A stretch of DNA of 64,000 bases. Origin: a bacterium BRH_c32. GTDB taxonomy: Bacteria; Bacteroidota; Ignavibacteria; Ignavibacteriales; Melioribacteraceae. Numbering within the stretch: position 1 is the stretch's first letter; every line of letters starts with the position of its first letter. Position numbers and translations under genes: made by a program. The notes beneath the pieces were generated by a model that was not told the DNA's origin, ran no database searches, and worked only from the letters and a program-made list of their open reading frames with translations. Below are positions 48,178-58,511 of this stretch, one piece after another. The stretch is taken from positions 1 through 64,000 of the forward strand of contig LOEU01000035.1 in the NCBI GenBank assembly GCA_001516025.1. Reading direction: 5' to 3'.

Positions 48178-51100
48178 TTATCTTTTTTCATAATCTTGAT
48201 GCTTAGGGAAAACAAATGGTTTTTCCTTTATTAATCTTAGTGCTTCTTTAACTCCTGCTTCAAGCTGTGGATCAATACCTTTAACCATTTGAGCCGGATC
48301 ATCTATTACTTCAATATCCGGATCTACACCATGACCTTCTCTAAACCATTTACCGTCAGGATCATACATACGGAATGTCGGAACTGTAATCGAGCCGCCG
48401 TCAATCAATTCAGGTGCACCGGAAATTCCGATTAATCCACCCCATGTTCTCATACCTACTAGTGGACCGAGCTGAGACTTTTTGAAGAAATCGGGGAATG
48501 CATCTCCGCCGGATCCGCTCCAGCCATTTATTAACATTACTTTCGGACCGAAATGAGCCGTTTGCGGCCATTGCCATGTGTCTCCGTCTCTTACTGCCCA
48601 AAAGGCTAATGGTTTTCTATTCAAGAGTTCGATAAATCGATCAGGAATCTGCCCGCCATTATTAAATCTTTCGTCTATAATTAATGCTTCTTTATTCGTC
48701 TGTGAATAAAACTGTCTAACGAGTTCATTTTGTCCATCAATTCCGGTAGAAGGAACATAAATATAACCCACTTTTCCGTTAGATACTTCTTCCACTCTTT
48801 TCCTGTTTTGTTCTATCCATGCAAGATTTCTTAAACGAGTTTCATCGCCTAATGCAGTAACGATTACCTTCCAACTTCCTTCTAATGAAGGTTTGGAATT
48901 GACAGTTAGTTCAATTGTCTTTCCTGCGAGATTATCGAAATTAGCCCAAGGATCATTTTTAGTATCGAGCTTAATACCATTTATTTCTAGGATATAATCG
49001 CCTTGTTTTACTTTCACTCCTGATTCGGCAAGCGGTGAGCGGACTTCCGTATCCCAAGGAGCTGCTTCAATGATTTTTTTAATTTTAAAAGCATTATTTT
49101 CTACTGCCCAATCGATTCCAAGATAACCGGTTTTTCTCATTTCTGCGTAATCTTGGTCGCCACCTCCTTTATATGTATGCGAAGCATTTAGTTCGGAAAT
49201 CAATTCGCCGAGAACAAAATTTACATCTTCTCTTGTAATGCAATTTTCTATAAGATTGCCGTATTGAACTTTCTTAGCTTTCCAATCAACACCGTGCATA
49301 TTTTTATCATAGAAGAAATCTCTTTCGAGGCGCCATACATCATTGAATATCTGTTTCCATTCTTCCCGTGGGGTAACGGTAAATTCGAGTTGAGTTGTAG
49401 GAAGTTTTTTTTCCATTTTTTGATCCGCTGCCACATCAACTATCGAGAATGAACTTCCTTTCATGGCGAGGATTTTTTTACCGTCAGCAGAAACTTTATA
49501 TCCGCGTACATCAGCGAGTATAGTTTTCTCTTCTCTTTTTTCGAGATCATAATATTTTACTGCACTTGTTTTCTCAGCTGATCCGGAATTGGGTGCTTTT
49601 GAATAGATTACCTTACCTGAAACTGCATTTAATGAATTATAATTTCCGGCATCAATCGGTAAAAGAACTAATCGGCTTTCAATTCCGTCAAAATCGATTT
49701 TCACTTCTTTCACTTCATCCTTCTTCTTATCGTCTTTCTTGTCATCTTTTTTCTCGTCTTTTTTATCATCGGTTTTCTTTGGTTCATCTTTCTTTACTGC
49801 CGTTGTATCATTCTTTGGAGCGATAGGAGAAGGAATTTCATTAGTTAATGATATCGCTGCAACTTGTGTAGAATTGGGATAGATCCAGCTTCCTTCAAAA
49901 TCACTATAAACGGGTGCAAAATTTCTATTTGTCAATAAATAAAGATATTTTCCGTCTGGATCGAATGCGGGGTTAGAATCTGAATAATAACCGCTTGTAA
50001 CCTGATGAATTTTATTCTCTTTTAAATCGTATAGTGCGATTGCATTAAGATGATTTGGAAGTTCTCTTACGAATGCGATATACCTGCTATCCGATGACCA
50101 AGAAACAGAGAAATTTTCTAATCCGCCTTGGAATAAACTGCGCTGTTTTTCGATCTCTGTATTTTTTTCTTTTTCAATGTTATATACATTAATCATCATT
50201 GTCTGATCTACGAAACAGAGGTTTTTGCTGTCGGGGCTCCAATAAAGATTATATCTAAAACCGGGTCCAAAAGAAGATACTTTTTTTGCAGGCTCATTTG
50301 TAGTTAAATTTTTAATTGTGATTTCATATTCGCCCGAAGCATCGCTCCAATAAGCTGCATATTTACCATTAGGAGACCAAGAAGCGTATCTTTCAAATGA
50401 ACCGGGACTTTGGCTTTCATTAATAACTGCACCATTTTCGGCAGGGACATTAAATACTTCTCCGCGTGCAGTAATTAATGCTCTCTTTCCGTCAGGCGAG
50501 ATATCGGCGTTTTGAATTTGGCTCGAAGCATTTACCACTTTCGGCATCAAAGTGATACCATCAGATACTACATTAATACTGATTTCCTTAAGTTTTTCAT
50601 CGGATAGTGAAAGGAGATAAAGTTTTCCGCCTGCTTCAAAAACTAAATCGCTTGGACCAATGGATGGATAGTGAATATCGAAATCCTTGAAATTTGTTAC
50701 CTGTTTGGTTTCTTTTGTGCTCAAATCATAAGAATAGATATTTGCTCTATTTTCGCTTCCTCTATCTGAAAGGAAATAAATTTTATTTTTATACCACATC
50801 GGGAATTCATCATTGGCTATATTTTTTGTGATGTTTTCTGCGGTTTTATTTTTCAAATCATATAACCAAATATCGGGAGCCATACCGCCTTTATATCTTT
50901 TCCAATTGCGGAAAGCTCTTGTAATAGGTGTATATGCTAATTTGCTTCCATCGGCTGAAAGAGAGCCGATTTCGCCATAAGGGAGCTCTAATTTTTCGGG
51001 AAGACCGCCCTCTGCCGGCTGCTTATATAATTGATTAAATCGCTGCTTGCCGCTCTCCATTGCAGAAGAAAAAAGGATGCTTTTTCCATCGGGATACCAA

Positions 51101-51441
51101 TCTAGAAGTCGTTCGCTCATTCCATGATGAGTAACTCTTTGGGCAATTCCTCCTTCGGTAGGGACAGTAAAAATATCCATACTTCCGCTATAATTCCCGT
51201 TGAAAGCGATAGTCTTTCCATCGGGTGAGAATTTTGGAAATACTTCAATTCCTTTTGGAGAAGTAAGTTTATAAGCCAAGCCTCCATCTTTTGAGGCGAG
51301 CCATAAATCGCCTCCATATAAAAATACAATTTGTGTAGCCGAGACATCGGGAAACTGAATGAGCTTTGCCGGCAATTGTGCCTTTATAGGGATTGATAGA
51401 AAAACAAAAAGCACTATCAAAGACAGTGATAATTTTTTCAT
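48178..51441 (-). CDS. Exported tricorn-like protease (S41 family)
   Basis: 1087 residues from ATG 51441 (AAGGT ahead, signal peptide MKKLSLSLIVLFVFLSIPIKAQ); an upstream ATG at 51558 is unlikely. WD-like propeller repeats (FSPDGKTIAFNG, WSPNGKYAAYWSD) fill about 25-700. A Lys/Asp-rich linker lies at about 550-580. A PDZ domain is at about 765-825, and a C1/C2 protease core carries the Ser in GWSGSGGDAF near residue 974. Trims peptides in the periplasm. Divergent from a sensor kinase. Confidence 0.92.
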   Translation of the reverse strand: MKKLSLSLIVLFVFLSIPIKAQLPAKLIQFPDVSATQIVFLYGGDLWLASKDGGLAYKLTSPKGIEVFPKFSPDGKTIAFNGNYSGSMDIFTVPTEGGIAQRVTHHGMSERLLDWYPDGKSILFSSAMESGKQRFNQLYKQPAEGGLPEKLELPYGEIGSLSADGSKLAYTPITRAFRNWKRYKGGMAPDIWLYDLKNKTAENITKNIANDEFPMWYKNKIYFLSDRGSENRANIYSYDLSTKETKQVTNFKDFDIHYPSIGPSDLVFEAGGKLYLLSLSDEKLKEISINVVSDGITLMPKVVNASSQIQNADISPDGKRALITARGEVFNVPAENGAVINESQSPGSFERYASWSPNGKYAAYWSDASGEYEITIKNLTTNEPAKKVSSFGPGFRYNLYWSPDSKNLCFVDQTMMINVYNIEKEKNTEIEKQRSLFQGGLENFSVSWSSDSRYIAFVRELPNHLNAIALYDLKENKIHQVTSGYYSDSNPAFDPDGKYLYLLTNRNFAPVYSDFEGSWIYPNSTQVAAISLTNEIPSPIAPKNDTTAVKKDEPKKTDDKKDEKKDDKKDDKKKDEVKEVKIDFDGIESRLVLLPIDAGNYNSLNAVSGKVIYSKAPNSGSAEKTSAVKYYDLEKREEKTILADVRGYKVSADGKKILAMKGSSFSIVDVAADQKMEKKLPTTQLEFTVTPREEWKQIFNDVWRLERDFFYDKNMHGVDWKAKKVQYGNLIENCITREDVNFVLGELISELNASHTYKGGGDQDYAEMRKTGYLGIDWAVENNAFKIKKIIEAAPWDTEVRSPLAESGVKVKQGDYILEINGIKLDTKNDPWANFDNLAGKTIELTVNSKPSLEGSWKVIVTALGDETRLRNLAWIEQNRKRVEEVSNGKVGYIYVPSTGIDGQNELVRQFYSQTNKEALIIDERFNNGGQIPDRFIELLNRKPLAFWAVRDGDTWQWPQTAHFGPKVMLINGWSGSGGDAFPDFFKKSQLGPLVGMRTWGGLIGISGAPELIDGGSITVPTFRMYDPDGKWFREGHGVDPDIEVIDDPAQMVKGIDPQLEAGVKEALRLIKEKPFVFPKHQDYEKR

Positions 51442-51545
51442 ATTGTAACCTTTTATAAATGAGTTGATATTTTGTTTGGCGGGATGTAACTTATTTGATA
51501 TTTTTCTGCTTGTTATGGATAACTGTATAAACATATTACCTCTTA

Positions 51546-53069
51546 ATGAACAAACCAATTAAAAAAATCACGATAATATTAACGGTAATTTCTCTTTTTC
51601 CGATAATCTTTTTTTCGATTAACGAATACTTATCGTTAAATAAAAATGAAAAGATTATTCAAGATATTTATAAGAATCAATTAGACGCGATAATATTCTC
51701 GATTAATCAATATTCCGATGATATAGTCCGAAGCTGGATATTCAAGACAGAAGATATAATAAGACAAAATAAAGATGAGAAGCTTCTTCAGAAATCTTTA
51801 AAAGAATATCTGCCGATTACCCAATCGGTAAAAAATATTGTATTAGCCGATACGTCATTAGACGCATTAACTGCTGCTAAGTTTTCTGATTCGGAATTAA
51901 TCAGCAAAATAATAAAAAATAATATTAATCTCGTAAGAAGATTTTTTATTTATAAAAATCAGAATTACCAAAAAATTGAATCGATCGATTTTGGTGAGGA
52001 TGTACTTCTGTTATTCGTTACAAATAACGATAAAATTTGTCTGTTTCAATTAAACAAAAAAGATTTTGTTACTAAGAATCTATCCGGAAGAATCCGTTCC
52101 ATTGCTTCCGATCAATTTATGGTTGGAATTTTTCATTCGGGAAATGCTGTATATTCTACAGAAAATTTTACGATCGAAGAAGCGCAGCAGAGGGCTAATT
52201 TTTGGTTAATCCCCGGTTATCAATTAGCTATGAGCGTAAAGGGGGATACTTTAGAAGAAATAATTCATACACGTATTTATACAAATATTGCTCTCATTGC
52301 AGCTTTGGGATTATTGATGTCCATCGGGATGTATTTCGTTTATCGAAATATTAAGCGTGAAATGGAATTAGCACAAATTAAATCAGATTTCGTTTCAAAT
52401 GTATCTCACGAACTTCGCACTCCGCTCGCACTAATTAATATGTATGCTGAAACATTAGAAATGGATCGAATAAAATCTGAAGAGAAAAAGAAGGAGTACT
52501 ATTCGATTATTAGCGGAGAGACTAATAGATTAAGCAATATAGTAAATCGCATTTTAAGTTTCTCGAAGCTTGAAGCGGGTAAAAGAAATTTCGTTATTGA
52601 AAGAATCGATTTGAATGAAATTGCAAAACAAATTTACGATACTTACTTGCATCATTTACATAACAAACAATTCGATTTTTTGTTCGTTACGAAAGGTGAA
52701 ATTATAATTAAAGGAGATAAAGAGGCGATTTCGGAAGTGATAGTTAATCTGATCGATAATGCCTCGAAATATAGTAAGGAAATTAAAAAAATAATTTTGC
52801 GCACCGGCATCGAAGACGGATTTGGATTTGTGGAAGTAGAAGACAGCGGAATCGGTATCGCAAAAGAAGAGCAGGATAAAATATTCGATAAGTTTTACAG
52901 AGCTTCAAAAGGATTAATTCATGATACTAAAGGTACGGGAATTGGATTAGCTTTAGTAAAGTATATGGTAGAAGGGAATAATGGAAAAATCGAATTAGAA
53001 AGTGATACGTCTAAAGGGAGTAAGTTTAGAATTTTATTTCCTTTAGCGGAGGATAAAAAGTATGTATAA
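51546..53069 (+). CDS. Membrane sensor histidine kinase
   Basis: 507 residues: two membrane spans (about 8-28 and 245-265) flank a periplasmic sensor of about 215 residues. A short linker, HisKA with phospho-His288 (VSNVSHELRTPLALI) and HATPase with N (VNLIDNASKYS), G1 (DSGIGIA) and G2 (GTGIGLAL) boxes follow. No HAMP domain is obvious. The stop overlaps the next gene by 8 bases, so the pair is one unit. Confidence 0.94.
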   Translation: MNKPIKKITIILTVISLFPIIFFSINEYLSLNKNEKIIQDIYKNQLDAIIFSINQYSDDIVRSWIFKTEDIIRQNKDEKLLQKSLKEYLPITQSVKNIVLADTSLDALTAAKFSDSELISKIIKNNINLVRRFFIYKNQNYQKIESIDFGEDVLLLFVTNNDKICLFQLNKKDFVTKNLSGRIRSIASDQFMVGIFHSGNAVYSTENFTIEEAQQRANFWLIPGYQLAMSVKGDTLEEIIHTRIYTNIALIAALGLLMSIGMYFVYRNIKREMELAQIKSDFVSNVSHELRTPLALINMYAETLEMDRIKSEEKKKEYYSIISGETNRLSNIVNRILSFSKLEAGKRNFVIERIDLNEIAKQIYDTYLHHLHNKQFDFLFVTKGEIIIKGDKEAISEVIVNLIDNASKYSKEIKKIILRTGIEDGFGFVEVEDSGIGIAKEEQDKIFDKFYRASKGLIHDTKGTGIGLALVKYMVEGNNGKIELESDTSKGSKFRILFPLAEDKKYV

Positions 53070-53793
53070 AATATTGATTGTAGATGACGAACCGAATATG
53101 CGTTCGGGATTAAAAGATAATCTTGAGTTCGAAGATTATGAAGTGGAAACGGCGTGCGATGGGGAAGAAGGTTTAAGTAAAATATTGAATTATAAATATG
53201 ATCTGGTTTTACTAGATGTAATGATGCCTAAGATGAATGGTTTTGATGTTTGTAAAAAAATAAGAGCTGAAAAAAATAACGTACCGATTATATTGCTTAC
53301 AGCAAAAGGGGAAGAGATCGATAAAGTTCTGGGACTTGAATTTGGAGCTGATGATTATATAGCAAAGCCATTTAGTTTAAGAGAACTCTTGGCACGAGTA
53401 AAAGCGGTATTAAGGAGAAGCAATCATTCTTATTCAGGAGAAATATCCCGATCGAACGGTATCTCAGATTCTTCGTCCCCCACGCATTGCGATGAAGAGA
53501 TTCTCATAGGAAGAATAAGTGTAAACTTTAAGACGTATAACGCTTGCGAAAAAAACGCTCCAATTTCAATGACCCATAAAGAATTTGAACTTCTAAAATA
53601 TTTATGGGAACGAAGAAATAAAAACGTTAGCAGGGATGAATTATTAAAAGATGTATGGGGACAGGAAGGATTTATTACAACACGCACAATCGATAATTTT
53701 ATAGTTAAACTGCGTCAGAAATTAGAGCTTGAGCCTACCAATCCCAAAATATTATTAACAGTTCACGGAATCGGTTATAAACTCATCGATTAA
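53062..53793 (+). CDS. OmpR/PhoB-family response regulator
   Basis: 243 residues. Receiver (1-118) with Asp52 (LLLDVMMPKMNG) and Lys (AKPF), then a winged-helix DNA-binding domain ending TTRTIDNFIVKLRQKLE and 'GIGYKLID'. Between them the linker is about 20 residues longer than usual and Ser-rich (SGEISRSNGISDSSSPTHC). Partner of the overlapping kinase; target genes unknown. Confidence 0.95.
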   Translation: MYKILIVDDEPNMRSGLKDNLEFEDYEVETACDGEEGLSKILNYKYDLVLLDVMMPKMNGFDVCKKIRAEKNNVPIILLTAKGEEIDKVLGLEFGADDYIAKPFSLRELLARVKAVLRRSNHSYSGEISRSNGISDSSSPTHCDEEILIGRISVNFKTYNACEKNAPISMTHKEFELLKYLWERRNKNVSRDELLKDVWGQEGFITTRTIDNFIVKLRQKLELEPTNPKILLTVHGIGYKLID

Positions 53794-53813
53794 TTAAAAA
53801 TCCACTTCCCAAT

Positions 53814-54626
53814 TTGAAAATTCCTCTCATTAATTCTATAAGAATGAAAGATGAAAATATAGGTTGGGCTAATTCTTCTCCACCACATGATGGTTTTGGG
53901 GATACAGATGTATTTAAGACTGAGAATGGCGGCATCAAATGGGAATATATAACTACTTTTAGGAGACCTACTTTAAGACTAAAATTTGCTGCCGGGGACA
54001 CACTGTGGGCAGGGGGATGGGGTTTCGAAGTTTTTGCAGCTTCACCGGATGGAGGCAAAACATGGTTAAATACCGATTGGGACAACTATCGCTATGTGGC
54101 TGGATTATCTCCATATACAGGGAAAATTGGTTGGATGGCTTCTCAGCATGATTTTAAGGATTCAACTTATCAATTAAATTTTACGGAGGATATGGGTGCA
54201 ACGTGGACTAAAGAATTAGAAATTAAGGGTAGAATAGTTGATTTAGAAAATAAAGATGGATATTTGTGGTTAGTCGGCTATAATGGATTAATAATGAGAA
54301 AGAAAATCGATTTACATACAGATGTAGTAGTAACAAAGGAAATTCCAGCATCGTTTGAAGTGTATCAAAACTATCCAAATCCATTTAATCCTGCTACAAC
54401 CATAGAATATAACCTCCAAATAGAAAGTAACGTAAAACTTGAGGTATATAATTCAATCGGACAACTAATTAATGTATTAGTCGAAGGCTATCAAAGTGCA
54501 GGAAGGCAAAGAGTTACTTGGAATGGGAAAGACTCATTTGGAAACTCTGTATCAAGTGGAATATATTTCTACCGGATTAAAACAAATAGCTTTTCTCAAG
54601 TGAAAAAAATGTTATTAATTAAATAG
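53814..54626 (+). CDS. Truncated sorting-domain protein (5' end missing)
   Basis: 270 residues from a TTG. There is no signal peptide or ribosome site, and the protein begins in the middle of a BNR-like repeat (NIGWANSSPPHDGFGDTDVF, EDMGATWTKE). The C-terminus is a complete sorting domain: YQNYPNPFNPATTIEYNL ... SSGIYFYRI ... KKMLLIK. Since the export signal is missing, it cannot reach the secretion system. Likely the 3' remnant of a larger exported protein gene, left behind the two-component pair. Overlaps the rRNA methyltransferase gene end by 8 bases. Confidence 0.65.
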   Translation: MKIPLINSIRMKDENIGWANSSPPHDGFGDTDVFKTENGGIKWEYITTFRRPTLRLKFAAGDTLWAGGWGFEVFAASPDGGKTWLNTDWDNYRYVAGLSPYTGKIGWMASQHDFKDSTYQLNFTEDMGATWTKELEIKGRIVDLENKDGYLWLVGYNGLIMRKKIDLHTDVVVTKEIPASFEVYQNYPNPFNPATTIEYNLQIESNVKLEVYNSIGQLINVLVEGYQSAGRQRVTWNGKDSFGNSVSSGIYFYRIKTNSFSQVKKMLLIK

Positions 54627-55389
54627 TATGAAATCTTCTTAGTTCCGAGAGTATGATTGCGTTGGCATTGGCAACGTTCAGAGATTCGGCTTGTCCGAAT
54701 CTCTGAATATTAATTCTGTCATCAGTAATTTTTAATAATTCCCCGCTTGGACCGTTGGCTTCATTACCAAAAACAATTATTGAGCGTTCAGGGAAATCAT
54801 ATCCATATAAATTATTCCCTTCCATATCAGCAGTGAAAATTGAATAACCCGCACTCCTGAAATTTGTTAAATCATCTATGAATGAATAAGAATGAATAAT
54901 ATTAAGATGAAAAACTGAACCGGCACTCGAACGAATTGTTTTAGGACTGAAAATTTCTGTACAAGTTTCATTCAATAAAATATTTTTAAAACCGAACCAA
55001 TCGCAATTTCTTAACATTGTACCCAGATTGCCGGGATCATTGATGTTTTCAAAAGCGATAATAGTACCGAAGAAACTTGATAATGCTTTGTGAGAAGTTT
55101 TCTCAAAGAAGATTCCGATTATTCCTTGCGGAGTTTTGGTATCTGCAATTTTTGCTAGTTCATTATTTTTTACAAAATCGAGATGAAGAGAAAAGCCACC
55201 AAGCTGATTCATATAATCAAATTCATTTTGTTCAAACTCATTTGAAAGAATAATCAATTCCGGCTCGAAGCCGGAATTGAGAGCTTCTAAAATTAGCTTC
55301 TTCCCTTCCACCAAAAATTTCTTTTCTGACGCTCTACTTTTCTTACCCGAAAGCGAGGAATAATATTTTATCTTCTCTTTATTAAGCAT
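54619..55389 (-). CDS. SpoU/TrmH-family RNA 2'-O-ribose methyltransferase
   Basis: 256 residues. Knotted SPOUT fold with the three motifs: AFENINDPGNLGTMLRNCDWFG, VFGNEANGPSGE and AESLNVANANAIIL. The N-terminal domain (about 1-95; KYYSSLSGKKSRASEKKFLVEG) is the substrate-binding part seen in rRNA methylases such as RlmB/TsnR. Methylates a ribose in rRNA or tRNA; exact site unknown. Gap of 2 bases after the C45-type gene. Confidence 0.92.
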   Translation of the reverse strand: MLNKEKIKYYSSLSGKKSRASEKKFLVEGKKLILEALNSGFEPELIILSNEFEQNEFDYMNQLGGFSLHLDFVKNNELAKIADTKTPQGIIGIFFEKTSHKALSSFFGTIIAFENINDPGNLGTMLRNCDWFGFKNILLNETCTEIFSPKTIRSSAGSVFHLNIIHSYSFIDDLTNFRSAGYSIFTADMEGNNLYGYDFPERSIIVFGNEANGPSGELLKITDDRINIQRFGQAESLNVANANAIILSELRRFHTI

Positions 55390-55391
55390 AA

Positions 55392-58300
55392 TTAGTCTGT
55401 GTGATACCCTTTCTTAATTATTTTATCTCCTTTGAAAAGTGCGAAAGCAGGCATCGATTGATGACGCTTAGTCATCTGATATAATTGCTGTGCGCTATTT
55501 GCAATAAATAGATATAATGTTTTTGCAGGATTATAAGGGTTAGGATATGTTAGATAAAGCCCGTCATCATTATTGTTATAAGTCGTGCCGTTCCATTCAA
55601 AGAAATATTTTCCGTTTGTAATACCAAGTTTACTTAATAATTTTTCTGTAAGACTATTTTCAGAAACGCCGCCAAGAAGGATGATGTCGTTTTTAGCTAA
55701 TTCAGATTCATCAATCTCGCTATCCTTTTTAATCGGTTGGAATGTTTCGGTGAAACGATCAGCAACCATTTTCTGATAGCGCAGTGCGATTGTATGATTG
55801 GCTTCAACTTGCTGCTTTGTTCCATAAACAATAACCGTATTTGAATAATCATCGAAGAAATTGGAATAAGTATAATAATTTGTTCTATTTACAGGGACAT
55901 CATTGCCTGCATTTACCGTAACTGAAAGCGGCTTATTATCATATATATATTCAAAGTTATTTTCCTGATTTTTTAATTCAACTAACTTAACGATTCTCTC
56001 CTTTTCAAATTCAATGGAGACTGTAAGGAACAGATTAAATACTTTACCGCTTTGCTTGATATTTATTCCAGTTTTCCATTTACTGTTATCATTTTCAATT
56101 TTCACATCGGTTGTAAATTTTGGTAATTCAGTGCTATTAATCCATTGTGAAATAAATTCTTTGCTAATACCGGCTTTGCCTGCATATTCAATAAATTTAT
56201 CGTTAGTAATATTTTTTTCTCTAAAATCGGTCTGAATTTTATTCATCAATTCGGCGAATGATTTATTGCCAAGTTTCAATCGTAATTGATGCAAAAGGAA
56301 CGTTCCTTTAATGCGAGGGATTTGATAATTATTATATTTATCATAGATCTGCTTTGCGTCAACGGGAGCGATAGCACCCTCGCGGTTAGTGGCATAAAGA
56401 AGGCGATAATTTAATTCAGTAAGTTCGTCGCGGAGATAATTAAAAGCCGCATCTTGTTTTGATGGCATCTGTTTTAATGTGTAATAATATGCTGCTGCGG
56501 CACTCACATACCAATTTTCTTTATTGCTTGCAGGAAAAACAGTCCCTTTCCAAAGTGCTTCTTTATCGAAGGAATAAACATCTTTTGCATCTGTTACATT
56601 AATAGTAAGCTCTTTCGCTTCCTTATTTTTTGGCGCTTTATCTTTCCACGCTTTCAATTGATCGGCAATATAAATCGGAGAAGCTACGGCATATCCAAGA
56701 GTGAAACGGGAATAAGCATTTGGCAGATCAGGCATTCTTCCATTTTCATTTATAAACTGTTCTCTTAATGTTACCTTGCCTTGATGGGCAAAGAATACTA
56801 ATTGCTCCGCCATTTCGGAGGTTGTTACTTTTCCATCGCATGCGTGAGGTCTATTTATAGGTGATGAATTCCAAAGATTGAATGCGGCGGTTTGGTCAAT
56901 GCTGCCATAATTATTCTGATAAAAATCCCAGAAAGCGAGATCTCGATTCACGGGACGAAATACTATATCATTCGGAGCATCATCGGGATTATGAATATAT
57001 TCTTTTCTTACTTCAAGCTCTTTATTGTTATTCACGCTCCAATAAAAATCTTTTGCATCATTATACCAATCGTTTTTACTGCTTCGCCATAGCTTATGTG
57101 TGTTAGTACCGAGAAGTAAAATTCCTATTTCGTTTTTCTTAACGTCTCCAATCAACCAATCATTCGTGTACATACCATTATTTTTTGTAGTCATTATTTT
57201 CACTACATCATCAATAGAATTAGCGTATTGAGCTGCTTTTCGGATACGATTTGACTGCGGGATACCATCGTGATTATAAGGTGTCTGTTGTACTGTTGTT
57301 TCACCGAGCATAATTCCTGCGCTATTCATATAGAAATCCGCTCCTGAATGAATACCACCCGGATATGTTTGATATACTAATCTATTACCTTCGGAAGGGA
57401 CTATATCGGTAATTACATTCCAATGATAACCGGTATATCCGCCCCACATAAAAATTTGTCCGTAAACAATTCTTCCATCCTTTGTAGCAGAGTTGTTTGC
57501 TAAGAATGAGGAGCATTTATGGAGACGTTCTTTTACTAAAAGATCATCTTCTTCGGAGAGGAAACTTTTCCCCGAGAGAGGATTTGGCGTGATACGGAGT
57601 GCATCTTGAACATAATCTAAATCGATTGATGAATTTATCGCAACGATATCAAGAAGATCGATTGGGCGATCGAATACCTTTGCGCCCGCTTTTGCAGCAC
57701 CATCGGCTATTCCTTTCATTTCGGTTAAATATTCTTCGTCATATTTTCTAAGAAACATTGCATCGGTTTCAAAGCGAAGACGCTGCCATTCCTGTCGTGG
57801 TTCGGAAGAATTATAATTTGTAGCAAGTTTCTCTATAAACATTTTTATATCATCTGCGAGGAGTGAGCCATATTGAAATCCTCTTTGATATGGCTTGCCT
57901 TCGATATGAACAAAAATCCATCCTTTATCTTCGTAACGGAATGCGGGTCCGTGCCATTTAACTGTTTCTAATGGAATATATTCGCTTATATCTGTTACTT
58001 CGGTGAGTTCAATATCATCAAACCAAGCTTTCCCTTTTGCATTGCCATTATAACCCAGGTGAAGTTGGATTTTGTCTTTCGATTTCGTTGCAACGAACAT
58101 CACATCCACTTTCTGCCAATCGGTTGTAGCTCCTACTGCCGGGGAGTTATTCGTAAAGGGAAAAGATTCCATTGTTATTACAGCGGCAAGTGGAGTAGGG
58201 TATTGATCGTAAGAATTTGATTCTGCATTTTCGGTTTTTATCCAACCCGAAACTTTGTAAACATGTCCAACTTTCAAATTCACTTCGGAAGAAGTGATTT

Positions 58301-58511
58301 CTGTTTTTTGCCAATCATCGTGAGTAATTAATAGACTTGATTTGCCCGATTTAGTAGTTGAATTATCGATAGATAATTTTCCGGTAGTGTTTATAACCCA
58401 GCCTTCGGGTTGATTGTTTTGGATTGTTTCAAAACCGGAATTAGTAATTGTAATAGATTGAGCAATAGAGATCGAGAACGAGATAATGAGAAGGAATAAA
58501 ACTTTTTTCAT
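55392..58511 (-). CDS. Exported C45-type Ntn hydrolase fused to a CBM and an M1-like domain
   Basis: 1039 residues. Signal peptide (1-17), then a jelly-roll carbohydrate-binding-like domain (about 20-175). A C45 acyltransferase/hydrolase domain follows (about 195-560; IEGKPYQRGFQYGSLLADDI, MKGIADGAAKAG) with the autocleavage Cys333 in HKCSSFLANN. After about 600 comes a helical region resembling the C-terminal part of M1 aminopeptidases (YQIPRIKGTFLLHQLRLKLG, QWINSTELPKF) but with no HExxH zinc site. Likely an amidase of peptide/acyl substrates in the periplasm. The combination is unusual. Confidence 0.8.
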   Translation of the reverse strand: MKKVLFLLIISFSISIAQSITITNSGFETIQNNQPEGWVINTTGKLSIDNSTTKSGKSSLLITHDDWQKTEITSSEVNLKVGHVYKVSGWIKTENAESNSYDQYPTPLAAVITMESFPFTNNSPAVGATTDWQKVDVMFVATKSKDKIQLHLGYNGNAKGKAWFDDIELTEVTDISEYIPLETVKWHGPAFRYEDKGWIFVHIEGKPYQRGFQYGSLLADDIKMFIEKLATNYNSSEPRQEWQRLRFETDAMFLRKYDEEYLTEMKGIADGAAKAGAKVFDRPIDLLDIVAINSSIDLDYVQDALRITPNPLSGKSFLSEEDDLLVKERLHKCSSFLANNSATKDGRIVYGQIFMWGGYTGYHWNVITDIVPSEGNRLVYQTYPGGIHSGADFYMNSAGIMLGETTVQQTPYNHDGIPQSNRIRKAAQYANSIDDVVKIMTTKNNGMYTNDWLIGDVKKNEIGILLLGTNTHKLWRSSKNDWYNDAKDFYWSVNNNKELEVRKEYIHNPDDAPNDIVFRPVNRDLAFWDFYQNNYGSIDQTAAFNLWNSSPINRPHACDGKVTTSEMAEQLVFFAHQGKVTLREQFINENGRMPDLPNAYSRFTLGYAVASPIYIADQLKAWKDKAPKNKEAKELTINVTDAKDVYSFDKEALWKGTVFPASNKENWYVSAAAAYYYTLKQMPSKQDAAFNYLRDELTELNYRLLYATNREGAIAPVDAKQIYDKYNNYQIPRIKGTFLLHQLRLKLGNKSFAELMNKIQTDFREKNITNDKFIEYAGKAGISKEFISQWINSTELPKFTTDVKIENDNSKWKTGINIKQSGKVFNLFLTVSIEFEKERIVKLVELKNQENNFEYIYDNKPLSVTVNAGNDVPVNRTNYYTYSNFFDDYSNTVIVYGTKQQVEANHTIALRYQKMVADRFTETFQPIKKDSEIDESELAKNDIILLGGVSENSLTEKLLSKLGITNGKYFFEWNGTTYNNNDDGLYLTYPNPYNPAKTLYLFIANSAQQLYQMTKRHQSMPAFALFKGDKIIKKGYHTD

